A DNA stretch of 64,000 nt from Methylobacterium sp. Leaf123 (GCF_001423405.1 NZ_LMNS01000037.1:124001-188000); one strand, 5' to 3'; positions 18,089 through 27,477 are shown, numbered from the stretch's first letter. A program made the numbers and translations. Notes: a model not told the origin generated them from the letters alone.

Positions 18089-20761
18089 ATGGTTCACACC
18101 CCAGGCCGCATGCTCAGCCCAAGTGAGATTTACGAGAACTTCGACGCGCTCGCGCAGCAGAAGCTGGCCGGCGGCGAGTTCGGCTTGGCCCTGATGGAGG
18201 CGGTCGGCGCACCGCGCGCCACCATCACCAAGCTTAAAGACGAGGCCGCCACGGGCTCCTTCTCCTGGACTCGTATGCTGCGGTTCGAGACCGTGGCTCT
18301 TGGCGATGCCGACCGCACGCTCGAACGCATGAAGGCTGAGGCTGCGAGCGCCGCGAGGATGAAGCGACCTCGCCTGCTGGTGGCCTACGATGGGGAGGGC
18401 ATCGCCGCCCACGACACGAAGATCGGCGATGACATCCATGAGGGTGTCGATGTCCTGCCGATGGAAGCTGAGTTCTTCTTCCCTCTCGGTGGGCACGAGC
18501 GCTACGTCCCGGCTCCGGAGCGTCAGGCGGATGTGCGGGCGACGAAACACATCTCACGCTTCTTCGATGCCGTGCGGGATGCGAACCCCGCTTGGACTAC
18601 CGAAGCCGACCGGCACGCCATGAACCTGTTCATGGTGCGGGTCCTGTTCTGCCTGTTCGCCGAGGACGTCGGCATCTTCGAGGCTGACCTCTTCAAGAGC
18701 GCCCTAATCCAGTCGACTCAGGTCGATGGCTCCGATCTCGCCACCTTCCTTGAGGGCGCATTCGTCCACATGGCGACCGAGCCCGAGAAGCGCCCCAAGG
18801 CGGCTCGGGGCTGGGCAAAGCTGCCCTATGTCAACGGCGGTCTCTTCCAAGAAATATCGACTATGCCGGCGCTCGATAGCCGATGCCGTAAGCAATTGCT
18901 CGCCTGCGCTAAGCTGAACTGGCGCACTATCAACCCAGACATCTTTGGGTCGATGTTGCAGGCTGTCGTCGACATCGACAAGCGCGGCGAGATGGGGATG
19001 CACTACACGTCCCCCTCGAACATCGCCAAAGTTCTAAATCCGATCATCCTCGATGACCTCCGCGCAGAGCTTGAGAAAGCGGGCTCGAACAAAGGGCGGT
19101 TGCACGATCTGCTCAGCCGCCTTGGACGGATCCGAATGTTTGATCCGGCTTGTGGATCCGGAAACTTCCTGATCCTCGCCTACAAGGATCTGCGCGCCAT
19201 CGAGATGGAGATCTTTATCCGGCTCGGTGAGTTCGCGCATCCAGTGGTCAAGCTCGAGCATTTCTATGGCATCGAGATCGATGACTTCGCCTGCGAAACC
19301 GCACGCCTCGGACTTTGGATCGCAGAATATCAAGTCAACGAGAACTTCCGACAGAAAATGGGCAAAGCCCCTCCGGCGCTGCCTCTAACCGCGGCAGGTC
19401 GGATCACGCGTGCCAACTCGGCGCGCGTTGATTGGCTCACTGCATGTCCGCCGGACACGGCGATGGAAACGTACGTCGTTGGTAACCCGCCGTTCAAGGG
19501 GGCTACTTGGCAAAGCAATTCTCAGAAAGAGGATATGAACGTCGTCTTTGATGGCATCCTAGCGAACTGGGGCGAACTTGATTATGTCGCTATCTGGTTC
19601 ATGAAGGGTGCAATTTATGCGGAAGCAACTCAATGCTCTATCGCATTCGTATCGACCAACTCGCTCGTGCAGGGCGTTCAGGTTGCCTCGATATGGCCGC
19701 GTCTTCTCCAAAACTTAGAAATCTCATTCGCACATCGATCATTCAAATGGTCTAACCTGGCGGCAAGAAATGCTGGCGTTACGTGCGTGATTGTCGGACT
19801 AAGCCCCCCGTCCGCTAAGCAAAAATTGCTCTTCGACGAGGGCGCAGTCAGCGTTGTAGATTTGATAGGTCCTTATCTTGCTCAGGGCACAAGGACTATC
19901 GTCGAAAAAATCCGTAGGCCAATCTCAAACGTGCAGCCTATGTTGTTCGGGAATAAACCGACTGACGGCGGCTACCTACTTCTGGATCGAGAAGAAAAAG
20001 ACGGCATGCTTCGCAGGCACCCGGAGGCTTCCACTTTCATCAGACGCATTCATGGAAGCCAGGAACTGATGAAAGGTGTGGAACGCTGGTGCATATGGAT
20101 ACCAGATGAACTTGTCGGGGAAGCAGAGAAGATAGCAGAAATAAATAATAGAATTAGTGAGGTCAGAAATTTTCGCTCAAATAGCAAAAAGGTGGCCACG
20201 CAGCGTTTCGCAGTGCGTCCCTGGGCGTTTGATCCGCAAAATGAAGCGAGATCACATACTGTTATGGTACCTGCAATAACTTCTGAAAATCGGACCTGGC
20301 TTCCGATTGAAGTGAAGGACAGCGGACACATCTGCAACAATAAAATTTATGCGATCTACGACGGAGAAATTTGGCAGGCTGCGATCCTCTCGTCGCGCCT
20401 CCATCGGCTGTGGCTGGAGACCGTCGGCGGCCGCCTTAAAGAGGATCCCTCGTATTCCAACCAATTGGTATGGAACACCTTTCCGTTGCCGGCCCTATCG
20501 GATCGAAGGAAGGACGAGCTCGAAGAACACTGGTGGGAAATCGATCGCGCCCGCAAGGAAGCAGGGTTCAGCCGAACCCTAGGCGATCTCTACGTGCCCA
20601 AGACCATGCCACTAGATCTGAAGCGAGCGCATGAGGAACTCGACGAAACCGTCGAGGCCATCTTCGGCTCGCGTAAGTACCGCTCAGACGCCGACCGCAT
20701 CGAGCATATGCTCCAGCTCTACGAGCGCGCCATCGCCGACGAACCTGGCAGAAGAGCGTAA
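18089..20761 (+). CDS. MmeI-like N6-adenine DNA methyltransferase
   Basis: An 890-residue class I methyltransferase resembling the methylase part of Type IIL enzymes such as MmeI. The N-terminal helix EIYENFDALAQQKLAGGEFGLALMEA and the helical spacer MNLFMVRVLFCLFAEDVGIF are typical. Motif I is MFDPACGSGNFLILAYKDLR. The catalytic motif is VVGNPPFKGATW, about residues 465-475. The GEMGMHYTSPSNIAKVL lead-in precedes motif I. No D…ExK nuclease motif is obvious at the N-terminus, so cutting is probably done by a partner. From about 19.5 to 20.4 kb, the target-recognition part, the sequence becomes visibly AT-richer than the rest. The start is uncertain: 18110 gives MLSPSEIYENF, and 17990 and 18053 are also open. 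Confidence 0.88.
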   Translation: MVHTPGRMLSPSEIYENFDALAQQKLAGGEFGLALMEAVGAPRATITKLKDEAATGSFSWTRMLRFETVALGDADRTLERMKAEAASAARMKRPRLLVAYDGEGIAAHDTKIGDDIHEGVDVLPMEAEFFFPLGGHERYVPAPERQADVRATKHISRFFDAVRDANPAWTTEADRHAMNLFMVRVLFCLFAEDVGIFEADLFKSALIQSTQVDGSDLATFLEGAFVHMATEPEKRPKAARGWAKLPYVNGGLFQEISTMPALDSRCRKQLLACAKLNWRTINPDIFGSMLQAVVDIDKRGEMGMHYTSPSNIAKVLNPIILDDLRAELEKAGSNKGRLHDLLSRLGRIRMFDPACGSGNFLILAYKDLRAIEMEIFIRLGEFAHPVVKLEHFYGIEIDDFACETARLGLWIAEYQVNENFRQKMGKAPPALPLTAAGRITRANSARVDWLTACPPDTAMETYVVGNPPFKGATWQSNSQKEDMNVVFDGILANWGELDYVAIWFMKGAIYAEATQCSIAFVSTNSLVQGVQVASIWPRLLQNLEISFAHRSFKWSNLAARNAGVTCVIVGLSPPSAKQKLLFDEGAVSVVDLIGPYLAQGTRTIVEKIRRPISNVQPMLFGNKPTDGGYLLLDREEKDGMLRRHPEASTFIRRIHGSQELMKGVERWCIWIPDELVGEAEKIAEINNRISEVRNFRSNSKKVATQRFAVRPWAFDPQNEARSHTVMVPAITSENRTWLPIEVKDSGHICNNKIYAIYDGEIWQAAILSSRLHRLWLETVGGRLKEDPSYSNQLVWNTFPLPALSDRRKDELEEHWWEIDRARKEAGFSRTLGDLYVPKTMPLDLKRAHEELDETVEAIFGSRKYRSDADRIEHMLQLYERAIADEPGRRA

Positions 20762-20772
20762 GGGGAAACGCC

Positions 20773-22866
20773 GTGGCTGAACTCTCTGACACGACCCTGC
20801 GCTATGCGGCGGACGGATCCTCGAAACGCACGGACGCGCTCGGCATGCGTGTCATGCAGCGCCGCGTCTGGGACGTGCGCGACAGCCAGTACATCCTGGT
20901 GAAGTCGCCGCCGGCGTCCGGCAAGTCGCGCGCGGCCATGTTCATCGGCTTGGACAAGCTCCAGAACCAGGGGCTTCGCAAGGTCATCGTCGCGGTGCCC
21001 GAGCGCTCGATCGGCGCGTCGTTCCGCGACACGAAGCTCACTGCTGGTGGCTTCTTCAGCGACTGGAAGCTCGATCGCGATCTGTGTGGCGTCGGATCGG
21101 AGACCGGATCGAAGGTCGTCGAACTGATCGAGTTCCTCGGTTCCAGCGGCGAGAGCATTGCCCTGTGCACGCACGCTACGCTGCGCTTCGCCTTCACCAG
21201 GGCTGGCATCGAGATTTTTGACGGCGCTCTCATCTGCGTCGACGAACTGCACCATGCCTCATCGAACGACGAGAACAAGCTCGGCTCACTCCTCCGCGGC
21301 TTGATGGACCGCGGCAGCGCCCACGTCCTGGCGATGACCGGCTCCTACTTCCGTGGAGACACGGAAGCGATCCTCCATCCCGAGGACGAGGCTCGGTTCG
21401 AGCGGGTCATCTACACCTACTACGAGCAGCTCAACGGCTACGAATACCTCAAGACCCTGCACATCGGCTTCCGCTTCTACCAGGGTCGCTACCTCGACCG
21501 GATGGGTGAGGCCCTAGACCCGGCGCTGAAGACCATCGTCCACATCCCGCATGTGGGATCGAGCGAGGCCGTCGCCGACAAGATGTTCGAGGTGGACGCC
21601 ATCGTCGACACCCTCGGCGAGCCGCTCGGCGTCGATCCGGCTACCGGCTTCGTGAAGGTGCGCAACGGCCGGCGCATCCTGAAGATCGCCAACCTCGTGG
21701 ACGACGGCCCCGGTAGAGAGAAGGTCATGGCCTCGCTCCGCAAGGTCAAATCCCGCGACGACGTCGACGTCATCATCGCTTTGGGCATGGCCAAGGAGGG
21801 CTTCGACTGGATCTGGTGCGAGCACGTCCTCACGGTCGGCTACCGTGGCTCGCTCACAGAGGTGGTGCAGATTATCGGCCGCGCGACCCGCGACGCGCCG
21901 GGCAAGACCGAGGCGCGCTTCACGAACCTCGTCTCGGCCCCGTTCGCGAAGGACGACGTCGTATCACGCGCCGTCAACGACATGCTGAAGGCAATCTCGG
22001 TGTCCCTGCTCATGGAACAGGTGATGGCACCGACCTTCAAGTTCCGTACCCACAAGGGGTCGGACGACATGACCGGGCAGCAGCCTCAGACGGGCAAGCC
22101 CGAGCCCGTAACCAACGCGGGCGAGATCGAGGTCATCAACGGGCCCATGGTGTCGGATGAGGCCAAGCGCATCATCGACGCCGATTTCCCAGATCTCGTC
22201 GCCAACGTGCAGAGCGACCCTCGGACGATCACGGTGATGCTCAATCCCGACGCCCACCATGCCGACGTCATGCACGACGTCATCTGCACCGACATCGTGC
22301 GACGGCGGTATCCCCACCAGCCCGACAACGTCATACAGGACGTGGTCACGCTGTTCGGTGCTCGCACAGAGCTCGGGCGGGCCGTGAAGGAGGATCCCAG
22401 CGTCATCCAGACCCTGACGCTCGGGCTGGACGAACCCGCGACGGCGGGCGGCGGTCAGGGGTCGCAAGACCCGCAGTTGCCGGGCGGTGGAGACAACTTC
22501 ATCCGCGCGACCCACAAATTCCTCGACGTGCGCGATCTGCAGGTCGATCTCCTCGGCGGGCGACGCGAGTTCATCGACGCTTACGAGATCCTGTCGAAGG
22601 AGCTCAACGAGGACATCCTCGTCCGCCTCCACGGCGAGGTCCGCGCGATGAAGGTGGTGATGACCCAGGAGGAAGCCGAGAAGTTGATGCCGCGCATCAA
22701 GGAATTCATCGCCCGCGAAGGCCGCGAGCCGAACTTGAACTCGCCGAACGGACGCGAGGTCCGTCTCGCCGACGCCCTCGCTTTCATGCGCAGGCTCGCA
22801 CGGCAACGTCGCGCCGATCTCGCTGGAGCTGATGCCGGCCGCACCGCTGGAGCCGCCAATGGTTGA
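20773..22866 (+). CDS. SF2 DEAD/DEAH-type helicase of the methylase-helicase-nuclease unit
   Basis: A 697-residue superfamily 2 helicase. Walker A is LVKSPPASGKSRAAMF near residue 45. Motif II is CVDELHH near residue 155. Motif III-like sequence is LAMTGSYFRGD. Motif VI is VVQIIGRATRDAPGK near residue 370. The C-terminal 250 residues have no recognised domain. The GTG at 20773 is preceded by AGGGGA at 20761-20766. It starts 11 bp after the methylase stop and overlaps the GIY-YIG gene, so the three form one operon. A restriction-type translocase role, moving along DNA and feeding the nuclease, is inferred from this context. Confidence 0.88.
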   Translation: MAELSDTTLRYAADGSSKRTDALGMRVMQRRVWDVRDSQYILVKSPPASGKSRAAMFIGLDKLQNQGLRKVIVAVPERSIGASFRDTKLTAGGFFSDWKLDRDLCGVGSETGSKVVELIEFLGSSGESIALCTHATLRFAFTRAGIEIFDGALICVDELHHASSNDENKLGSLLRGLMDRGSAHVLAMTGSYFRGDTEAILHPEDEARFERVIYTYYEQLNGYEYLKTLHIGFRFYQGRYLDRMGEALDPALKTIVHIPHVGSSEAVADKMFEVDAIVDTLGEPLGVDPATGFVKVRNGRRILKIANLVDDGPGREKVMASLRKVKSRDDVDVIIALGMAKEGFDWIWCEHVLTVGYRGSLTEVVQIIGRATRDAPGKTEARFTNLVSAPFAKDDVVSRAVNDMLKAISVSLLMEQVMAPTFKFRTHKGSDDMTGQQPQTGKPEPVTNAGEIEVINGPMVSDEAKRIIDADFPDLVANVQSDPRTITVMLNPDAHHADVMHDVICTDIVRRRYPHQPDNVIQDVVTLFGARTELGRAVKEDPSVIQTLTLGLDEPATAGGGQGSQDPQLPGGGDNFIRATHKFLDVRDLQVDLLGGRREFIDAYEILSKELNEDILVRLHGEVRAMKVVMTQEEAEKLMPRIKEFIAREGREPNLNSPNGREVRLADALAFMRRLARQRRADLAGADAGRTAGAANG

Positions 22867-23938
22867 GATGCCGGACGCCATCGATTATCTGAACGACCCC
22901 CTCCTCGCGACGCCCGATGAAAAGGTCCGAGCTGCGCGCACACCGGTCGTTGAGCAGGCCGCCGAGGTTCTTGCGCGAATCAACGCCTTCTACGCCGAGA
23001 ACAGGACAGAGCCGGTCTCGCAGAAGGGACGGAGCGTTCTGGAGCGCATGCTGGCGAATGAGCTCGCAGGCCTGCGCGCATCTAAGGCCGCCCTCACGGG
23101 CCTCGAGCCGTTCGACGTCCATGGCCTCGTGTTCGTCACCGGTCAGGCGGCGGATCCAATGGACGATCCGTTGCTAGCCGACGGGACCGACATTTTCCAG
23201 GTCCGCGATGCCCTGCAGCCGCGCGCCATGCCGGACTACGTCGCGGATCGCGTGCCCTGCCAGGATTTCGACCGGTTCGAGGGCATGTTCGACAGCGTGC
23301 GCCAGAGCGTGAAGGAGCGCCTGCGCAAGCCCGTTCCGTTCAGCCAGGAGCGGGTGGAGATCGGTGAGTTCTTCACGCTCAAAGGCCAGATGCTCCAAGT
23401 GGCGGACGTCCGCGACCCGCATCGGCGCAACGGCAAGGACGATGCGCGTCTGCGCGTCGTGTTCGAGAACGGCACCGAGTCCAATCTCCTGATGTCGTCT
23501 CTCGTGCGCCGGCTCTACGAGGATAAGGATGCCCGGCGGATTCCAACGACCAGCGCCGGGCCGCTCTTTGAAGGCGCTTCGACTGGGTACGTGTACGTGC
23601 TGAAGTCGCTCTCACCTCGGCCGGAGGTCGCCGGGCTTTTGAAGGTGGGTACGACGGCTGGGCGCGTTGAAGATCGGATAAGCCGGGCCGCCACGCAGGC
23701 GACCTACCTGTATGCCGATGTCGAGATCGTCGACACCTACGAGTTCAAGGGTCACTCGGCCCAGGAAGCCGAGAGGCTGGTCCATAAGCAGCTGAGGCCG
23801 TACCACGTTGCCCTGAAGGTCACAGGACCGGACGGCACGCCTCACAGCGCGACCGAGTGGTTTCGTATCAATGCCGATGCCGTCGCGGATGCTGTGACCG
23901 CAGCGCTCGGCCAGAAGGTGCGGACGATCGCCGCTTGA
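22859..23938 (+). CDS. GIY-YIG (T5orf172-type) nuclease
   Basis: A 359-residue protein with a C-terminal GIY-YIG-fold domain of the T5orf172 type. The motif GYVYVLKSLSPRP…GLLKVGTTAGRVEDRI lies at about residues 240-280, with Y-V-Y in place of G-I-Y, and the catalytic Arg in RVEDRI. HSAQEAERLVHKQLRPYHV supplies the conserved Glu region. The N-terminal 200 residues include ARINAFYAENRTEPVSQKGRSVLERMLANEL, probably a helical interaction domain. The ATG at 22859 overlaps the helicase stop (22864-22866), indicating coupling. An ATG at 22868 is the alternative. It is the likely nuclease of the trio with the MmeI-like methylase and SF2 helicase. Confidence 0.85.
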   Translation: MVEMPDAIDYLNDPLLATPDEKVRAARTPVVEQAAEVLARINAFYAENRTEPVSQKGRSVLERMLANELAGLRASKAALTGLEPFDVHGLVFVTGQAADPMDDPLLADGTDIFQVRDALQPRAMPDYVADRVPCQDFDRFEGMFDSVRQSVKERLRKPVPFSQERVEIGEFFTLKGQMLQVADVRDPHRRNGKDDARLRVVFENGTESNLLMSSLVRRLYEDKDARRIPTTSAGPLFEGASTGYVYVLKSLSPRPEVAGLLKVGTTAGRVEDRISRAATQATYLYADVEIVDTYEFKGHSAQEAERLVHKQLRPYHVALKVTGPDGTPHSATEWFRINADAVADAVTAALGQKVRTIAA

Positions 23939-24305
23939 TCGGGCTTGGCCAGGGAGGCTCAGGTCGAGAGGTAGCTAATCTCCGTTCCTGGCCTCCCTGC
24001 AACACAGACACCTGTCACGCACCGCACCTGGGCGGATGAGGCCTCCATCCGAGGCAAGCGTGCAGTCGATAGGGTGTCGCGTCACTGCCGCTCGGCCAAC
24101 CGCTCGAAGGCACGGTCAAGCTAAGCCAACGTCATCCTATCGGCAAATCTCCGGCACACCCCGCGATTCGCGCCCGAAGGCATTACGGCTTGTGTCGCAA
24201 TCGTCCCTATTGTCCGGCGCGAGGGTATGTGAACCTCACCCCCGACCCAATGAGATCCGTCGCACCCCACGCGAACTAAATCGACAATCTTGACAATAGC
24301 ATCTG
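23939..24305. other. non-coding gap with repeat copy
   Basis: About 367 bp between the GIY-YIG gene and the convergent small gene. I see no gene. Near the right end is the second CGACAATCTTGACAAT copy (24282-24297). Confidence 0.6.
24282..24297 (+). repeat. short repeat CGACAATCYTGACAAT, copy 2
   Basis: CGACAATCTTGACAAT differs at one position from the copy at 15065-15080 and lies in the same orientation. It marks the right side of the 9-kb defence block. Confidence 0.55.
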
Positions 24306-24800
24306 TCAGGAGCGGGCTACTGCCACGAGGCTAACCGCTGCCAAGCCGAGAATGCCAAGCGCCACTGCTGTCGGCACCCGCGTACGCGGCGGCACGTACC
24401 ACGACGTGCGATACCGGGTCCCGCACAGCGCCCGGACCGCATCGGCCTCGCTGGCCGAGACCGCCACGGGCATCGACCATGCCCCGTGCTCACGCATCCA
24501 GAGATAGCGATGGCGACCGTCCGTGATCGTGGGCATCCCCCAATGATCAAGACCGACCACCGGCATCCAGGTGGGTTCGCCCAATCTGAGCCAAGCACCG
24601 GCCTTGGCATACCGGTCCGGATTGTTATCGTCGGACCCACCGGCATCAGCGATGTATTCCTCGGTTCGCCGCCACAGGGCGTCGAACTTTCGGATGCTGA
24701 TCCAGACCAGCACGTCCGGATCGGCGTGATCCTCCTTTCCGAACTCCCAGGTCTGGACCGTCCAGTCGACCGGTCGGCGTCGCTCAGGCAAGCGAGGCAT
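24306..24800 (-). CDS. ParB-fold-like protein with C-terminal membrane segment
   Basis: A 164-residue protein. The middle reads GLDHWGMPTITDGRHRYLWMREHGAWSMPVAV; the DGRHR core resembles the ParB/sulfiredoxin-fold signature (I-D-G-x-H-R). This is resemblance only. The last 24 residues, VPTAVALGILGLAAVSLVAVA, form a probable transmembrane helix, which is unusual for ParB-like proteins. Its start overlaps the 3' end of the DUF2235 gene by about 17 bp, so the two are probably one operon. The partner relationship suggests an accessory or immunity role to the hydrolase, without direct evidence. Confidence 0.7.
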   Translation of the reverse strand: MPRLPERRRPVDWTVQTWEFGKEDHADPDVLVWISIRKFDALWRRTEEYIADAGGSDDNNPDRYAKAGAWLRLGEPTWMPVVGLDHWGMPTITDGRHRYLWMREHGAWSMPVAVSASEADAVRALCGTRYRTSWYVPPRTRVPTAVALGILGLAAVSLVAVARS

Positions 24801-26043
24801 CGGTCGCGTCCTTCGTGTTCACAGGTACGACGGTATCGGGATCGTGAGCGAAGACCGTGTCCGTCAGTGCTCCGGGTTCGACCCTGAAGCGCCGGCCCCA
24901 CTCGTCGAGATTCTGTGGCCGGTAGTTTCGATCGGCGCGCCACCGCTCGAACACGGACGCATCGATCGTCTCATTGACCGTTTCCTCGCGATCGCCCCCG
25001 GAGACTTCCGGCGGTGCCCCGATGGGGCGATAGAAGGGTTGGGCGACGTAGCGATACAGGCCCTTGGCGAACTCGCCATAGCTATCGTGAGGACGCAGCT
25101 CCAGCGCGCCCGGTTCGAGGATAACATCTGCTCGGAACGCCATGCCATGGTGGGCGGCCTTCTCCATGATCCATTGGAGCGGGAGCTGGCTGAGAAGGTC
25201 GTCTCGATAGCCCCCACCCACGTTGGCGTGCGCGCCAGCGAACCAGCGCTGCTCGACGTTGGCGACCGCGCGCGGCGGGGCAATCTCGCCCGGCGTCACG
25301 CCGTCCTTGAACTTCTTCGTCCAGAGCGTCGGCTTGAACGCCGCCCGGTGCTCGTCGATCGCCAGCGCGTGGTAACCGTTCTCGATCGGCAGCCGCAGCC
25401 CCGTGTGCAGGAAGGCGTAGCTCGAACGGCTCAAACCCGGGATCATGTCGAGGACGCGGATCGCAGGTGTCGGCACACCGAGCGAACCAACCGTGTCCCA
25501 AACGCCGACCATCTTGACCGGAACCGGCATCGAATAGGTCAGCATCCAGCGTTCTTCGCGCGATGCGTCTGTCAGTGTGCCCTTCGCGTCGACGTTCTTG
25601 AGCCACCGTATCGTCCGCCGCTCGTCGCCCCGGCGGTACCGGGCAAACATCTGACTGGTCCCAAGTGGAGCGCCGGGTTTGAGCAAGCCGCAGAGCGCGA
25701 TGAAGCCGGCGAGGCTGCGTGCCGTGTAGGCCCCACGGCTAAAGCCGAAGATGAAGATTTCGTCGCCCGGATCGTAATTCTCGACGATCCATTCATAGGC
25801 GCGGGACACGTTCCGCTCGATGCCGAAGCCCAGGGCACCACCACGGACCCTTTCGTTCCGCGTCGTGCCAACGCCGACGCTGTAGTAGACGACCTGGCGT
25901 ACGCCATCGGCATCGCACGGGGCGCACAGGGCTTTCAGTCGCCAGACATTGGTGTTGTCGTCGACCGTGTTGCGAGTGCCGTCGAGGAACAACGCCAAGC
26001 GCTTCCGCTCTGGCGGGTGCGCTTGTTCGAGACCGTTCGTCAT
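24784..26043 (-). CDS. DUF2235 hydrolase (Tle1-like phospholipase fold)
   Basis: A 419-residue alpha/beta hydrolase of the DUF2235 family, which includes the Tle1 phospholipase effectors of type VI secretion. The N-terminal KRLALFLDGTRNTVDDNTNVWRL segment is the family hallmark. The nucleophile elbow G-x-S-x-G is in FGFSRGAYTARSLAGF near residues 98-113. A catalytic Asp candidate is in VGVWDTVGSLG and a His in WFAGAHANVGGG. No VgrG, PAAR or Hcp gene is nearby. A type VI role therefore cannot be claimed; many DUF2235 proteins are stand-alone enzymes of unknown substrate. It overlaps the downstream small membrane protein gene. Confidence 0.88.
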   Translation of the reverse strand: MTNGLEQAHPPERKRLALFLDGTRNTVDDNTNVWRLKALCAPCDADGVRQVVYYSVGVGTTRNERVRGGALGFGIERNVSRAYEWIVENYDPGDEIFIFGFSRGAYTARSLAGFIALCGLLKPGAPLGTSQMFARYRRGDERRTIRWLKNVDAKGTLTDASREERWMLTYSMPVPVKMVGVWDTVGSLGVPTPAIRVLDMIPGLSRSSYAFLHTGLRLPIENGYHALAIDEHRAAFKPTLWTKKFKDGVTPGEIAPPRAVANVEQRWFAGAHANVGGGYRDDLLSQLPLQWIMEKAAHHGMAFRADVILEPGALELRPHDSYGEFAKGLYRYVAQPFYRPIGAPPEVSGGDREETVNETIDASVFERWRADRNYRPQNLDEWGRRFRVEPGALTDTVFAHDPDTVVPVNTKDATDASLA

Positions 26044-26251
26044 CGGATTTTCGGTATTGACCCTTGTACGACAGGGTTAACGCGGATCTTGACCAGGCGT
26101 TGCTTGGAATTTCATGCGCATGCGACCGGCAAATCTGACACCCGTGTCGTGTACCGGGGCGTGCGCATCCCAAATTTCGTGTTCCATTCTCGCTTCGTCG
26201 TGAGCCCGGCTCGCGCCGGCACGAGCTGCCGCTGACCTGTCGCGCGTTCCG

Positions 26252-26767
26252 CTATCGCAACTTCATCTGTCTCTGGCAGGTTCGAACCGGCTTGCCGCTC
26301 ATGATCGAGCGGAAGCTCACTGTCCGCGTCGCCGGATCGAACCGGACCTCGGTCCTATCGGACTGGTTGGCCGTGGCATCCTCCGGTAGCGGTGCGACCG
26401 AGCAGACCCGACCGCGGGTGGTGCTCACGACCTTGCTGTCGCGCAGCAGATCGACGCGTGCCGGACAGATCGCCGGCTCGGCCACCGCGTTGCGCCCGTT
26501 CGCACCCATCTCGCAGAGGCCGCCCGCGAAGGCCACGCTCACGAGGTAAGTCGCGCCGTCCGCCTCGATGCGGGTCGCATGAATCTGGTGGAACGGCGTG
26601 CCGGCGAGTTCGCGCTGCCACAGGGGTGCGACGAGCGGCGTGAATACGGAGTGGTGGCGTGGATCCGAGTAGGTCAGCCTCTGCCACGCGGTCTCCGAAT
26701 GCGCAGGGCTGAGAATGGCGCAGGCGGCAAGCGCCGCCGGCATCACGAGGCGGTTCATGGTCATCAT
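26252..26767 (-). CDS. secreted protein of unknown function
   Basis: A 171-residue protein with a signal peptide (NRLVMPAALAACAILSPAHS) and a beta-rich mature part with four Cys that could form disulphides (GGLCEMG, AICPARV, GRVCSVA, VRTCQRQ). No family recognised. It reads in the same direction as the DUF2235 gene, about 210 bp upstream, and downstream of the membrane-protein operon at 26827-29473. Confidence 0.7.
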   Translation of the reverse strand: MMTMNRLVMPAALAACAILSPAHSETAWQRLTYSDPRHHSVFTPLVAPLWQRELAGTPFHQIHATRIEADGATYLVSVAFAGGLCEMGANGRNAVAEPAICPARVDLLRDSKVVSTTRGRVCSVAPLPEDATANQSDRTEVRFDPATRTVSFRSIMSGKPVRTCQRQMKLR

Positions 26768-26826
26768 CGTCTCACTGGGGTGGATAGAGCGTGCTCGTCG
26801 GACGGCGTGGCCCGACTTGCACGAGC

Positions 26827-27477
26827 TCAGCCGAAGACCGGCATGAGTTGGCGTTCGAGCAGGGTTTCGATGGCGCGCCCGGCCCGGCGGCAGCGCGCGC
26901 GCCGCTCCAGGGCGATCAGACCGCAGAGCCCGAGCCAGACCGCGATGCCGCCGAGCAGGTACGGCAGAACCTGCAGCGCGGTCAGGACCAGGGCGTAGCC
27001 GACGAAGCCGTAGACGAGCAGCCCGACCAGCCCGAACAGCATGGCCGGGAACAGGGCGAACCGGACCATGTCGAGCACCACCGAGCCGGCTGCCGCGACC
27101 GTCATCAGCGCGAAGCCGCCGAGGCCGCTGACGAGGCCGAGCACCCAGCTGCCGTCGGCATAGGTGCCGACGAAGGCCACCCAGCGGTCGGGATCGACGA
27201 CGTCGAAGCAGCGCCGGTTGGCGTCGTAGTACAGCGTGTCCGCCCAGTAGGCGCGTCGCGCATCGACGAGGCCGATCGGCATGCGCCCGGTCCGCGTGTC
27301 GAGCATGCCCAGGACCACGCCGACGGTCACGCCATCCTCTTCCAGGCGGTACTGCTGACCGGTCAGCGCCAGGACGTCGTCGTAGTGCTGCAATCCGCTG
27401 CTGTGGCGGTGCGAGGCCTGTGGCAGCATGGCTGGCGACCCGATGATGGAGGGGATCGAGACCGAGGCGGTGTTCAC
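26827..27477 (-). CDS. multi-pass membrane protein of unknown function
   Basis: About 216 residues. A soluble N-terminal half contains YDDVLALTGQQYRLEEDGVTVGVV and a segment around LYYDANRRCFDVVDPDRW. Three hydrophobic segments follow: WVLGLVSGLGGFALMTVAAAGSVVL, FALFPAMLFGLVGLLVYGFVGYAL and VLPYLLGGIAVWLGLCGLIAL. The C-terminus is basic and cytoplasmic-looking. The GTG at 27477 is chosen because it overlaps the stop of the preceding small frame (GTGA) and has a G-rich ribosome-binding stretch. It probably belongs to one operon with the secreted protein at 27545-29473. Confidence 0.65.
   Translation of the reverse strand: MNTASVSIPSIIGSPAMLPQASHRHSSGLQHYDDVLALTGQQYRLEEDGVTVGVVLGMLDTRTGRMPIGLVDARRAYWADTLYYDANRRCFDVVDPDRWVAFVGTYADGSWVLGLVSGLGGFALMTVAAAGSVVLDMVRFALFPAMLFGLVGLLVYGFVGYALVLTALQVLPYLLGGIAVWLGLCGLIALERRARCRRAGRAIETLLERQLMPVFG

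Noticed and set aside
18089-23938. DISARM system
   Set aside because: A methylase and helicase are present, but there is no DUF1998 (DrmB), no DrmA-type helicase context and no phospholipase-D DrmC.
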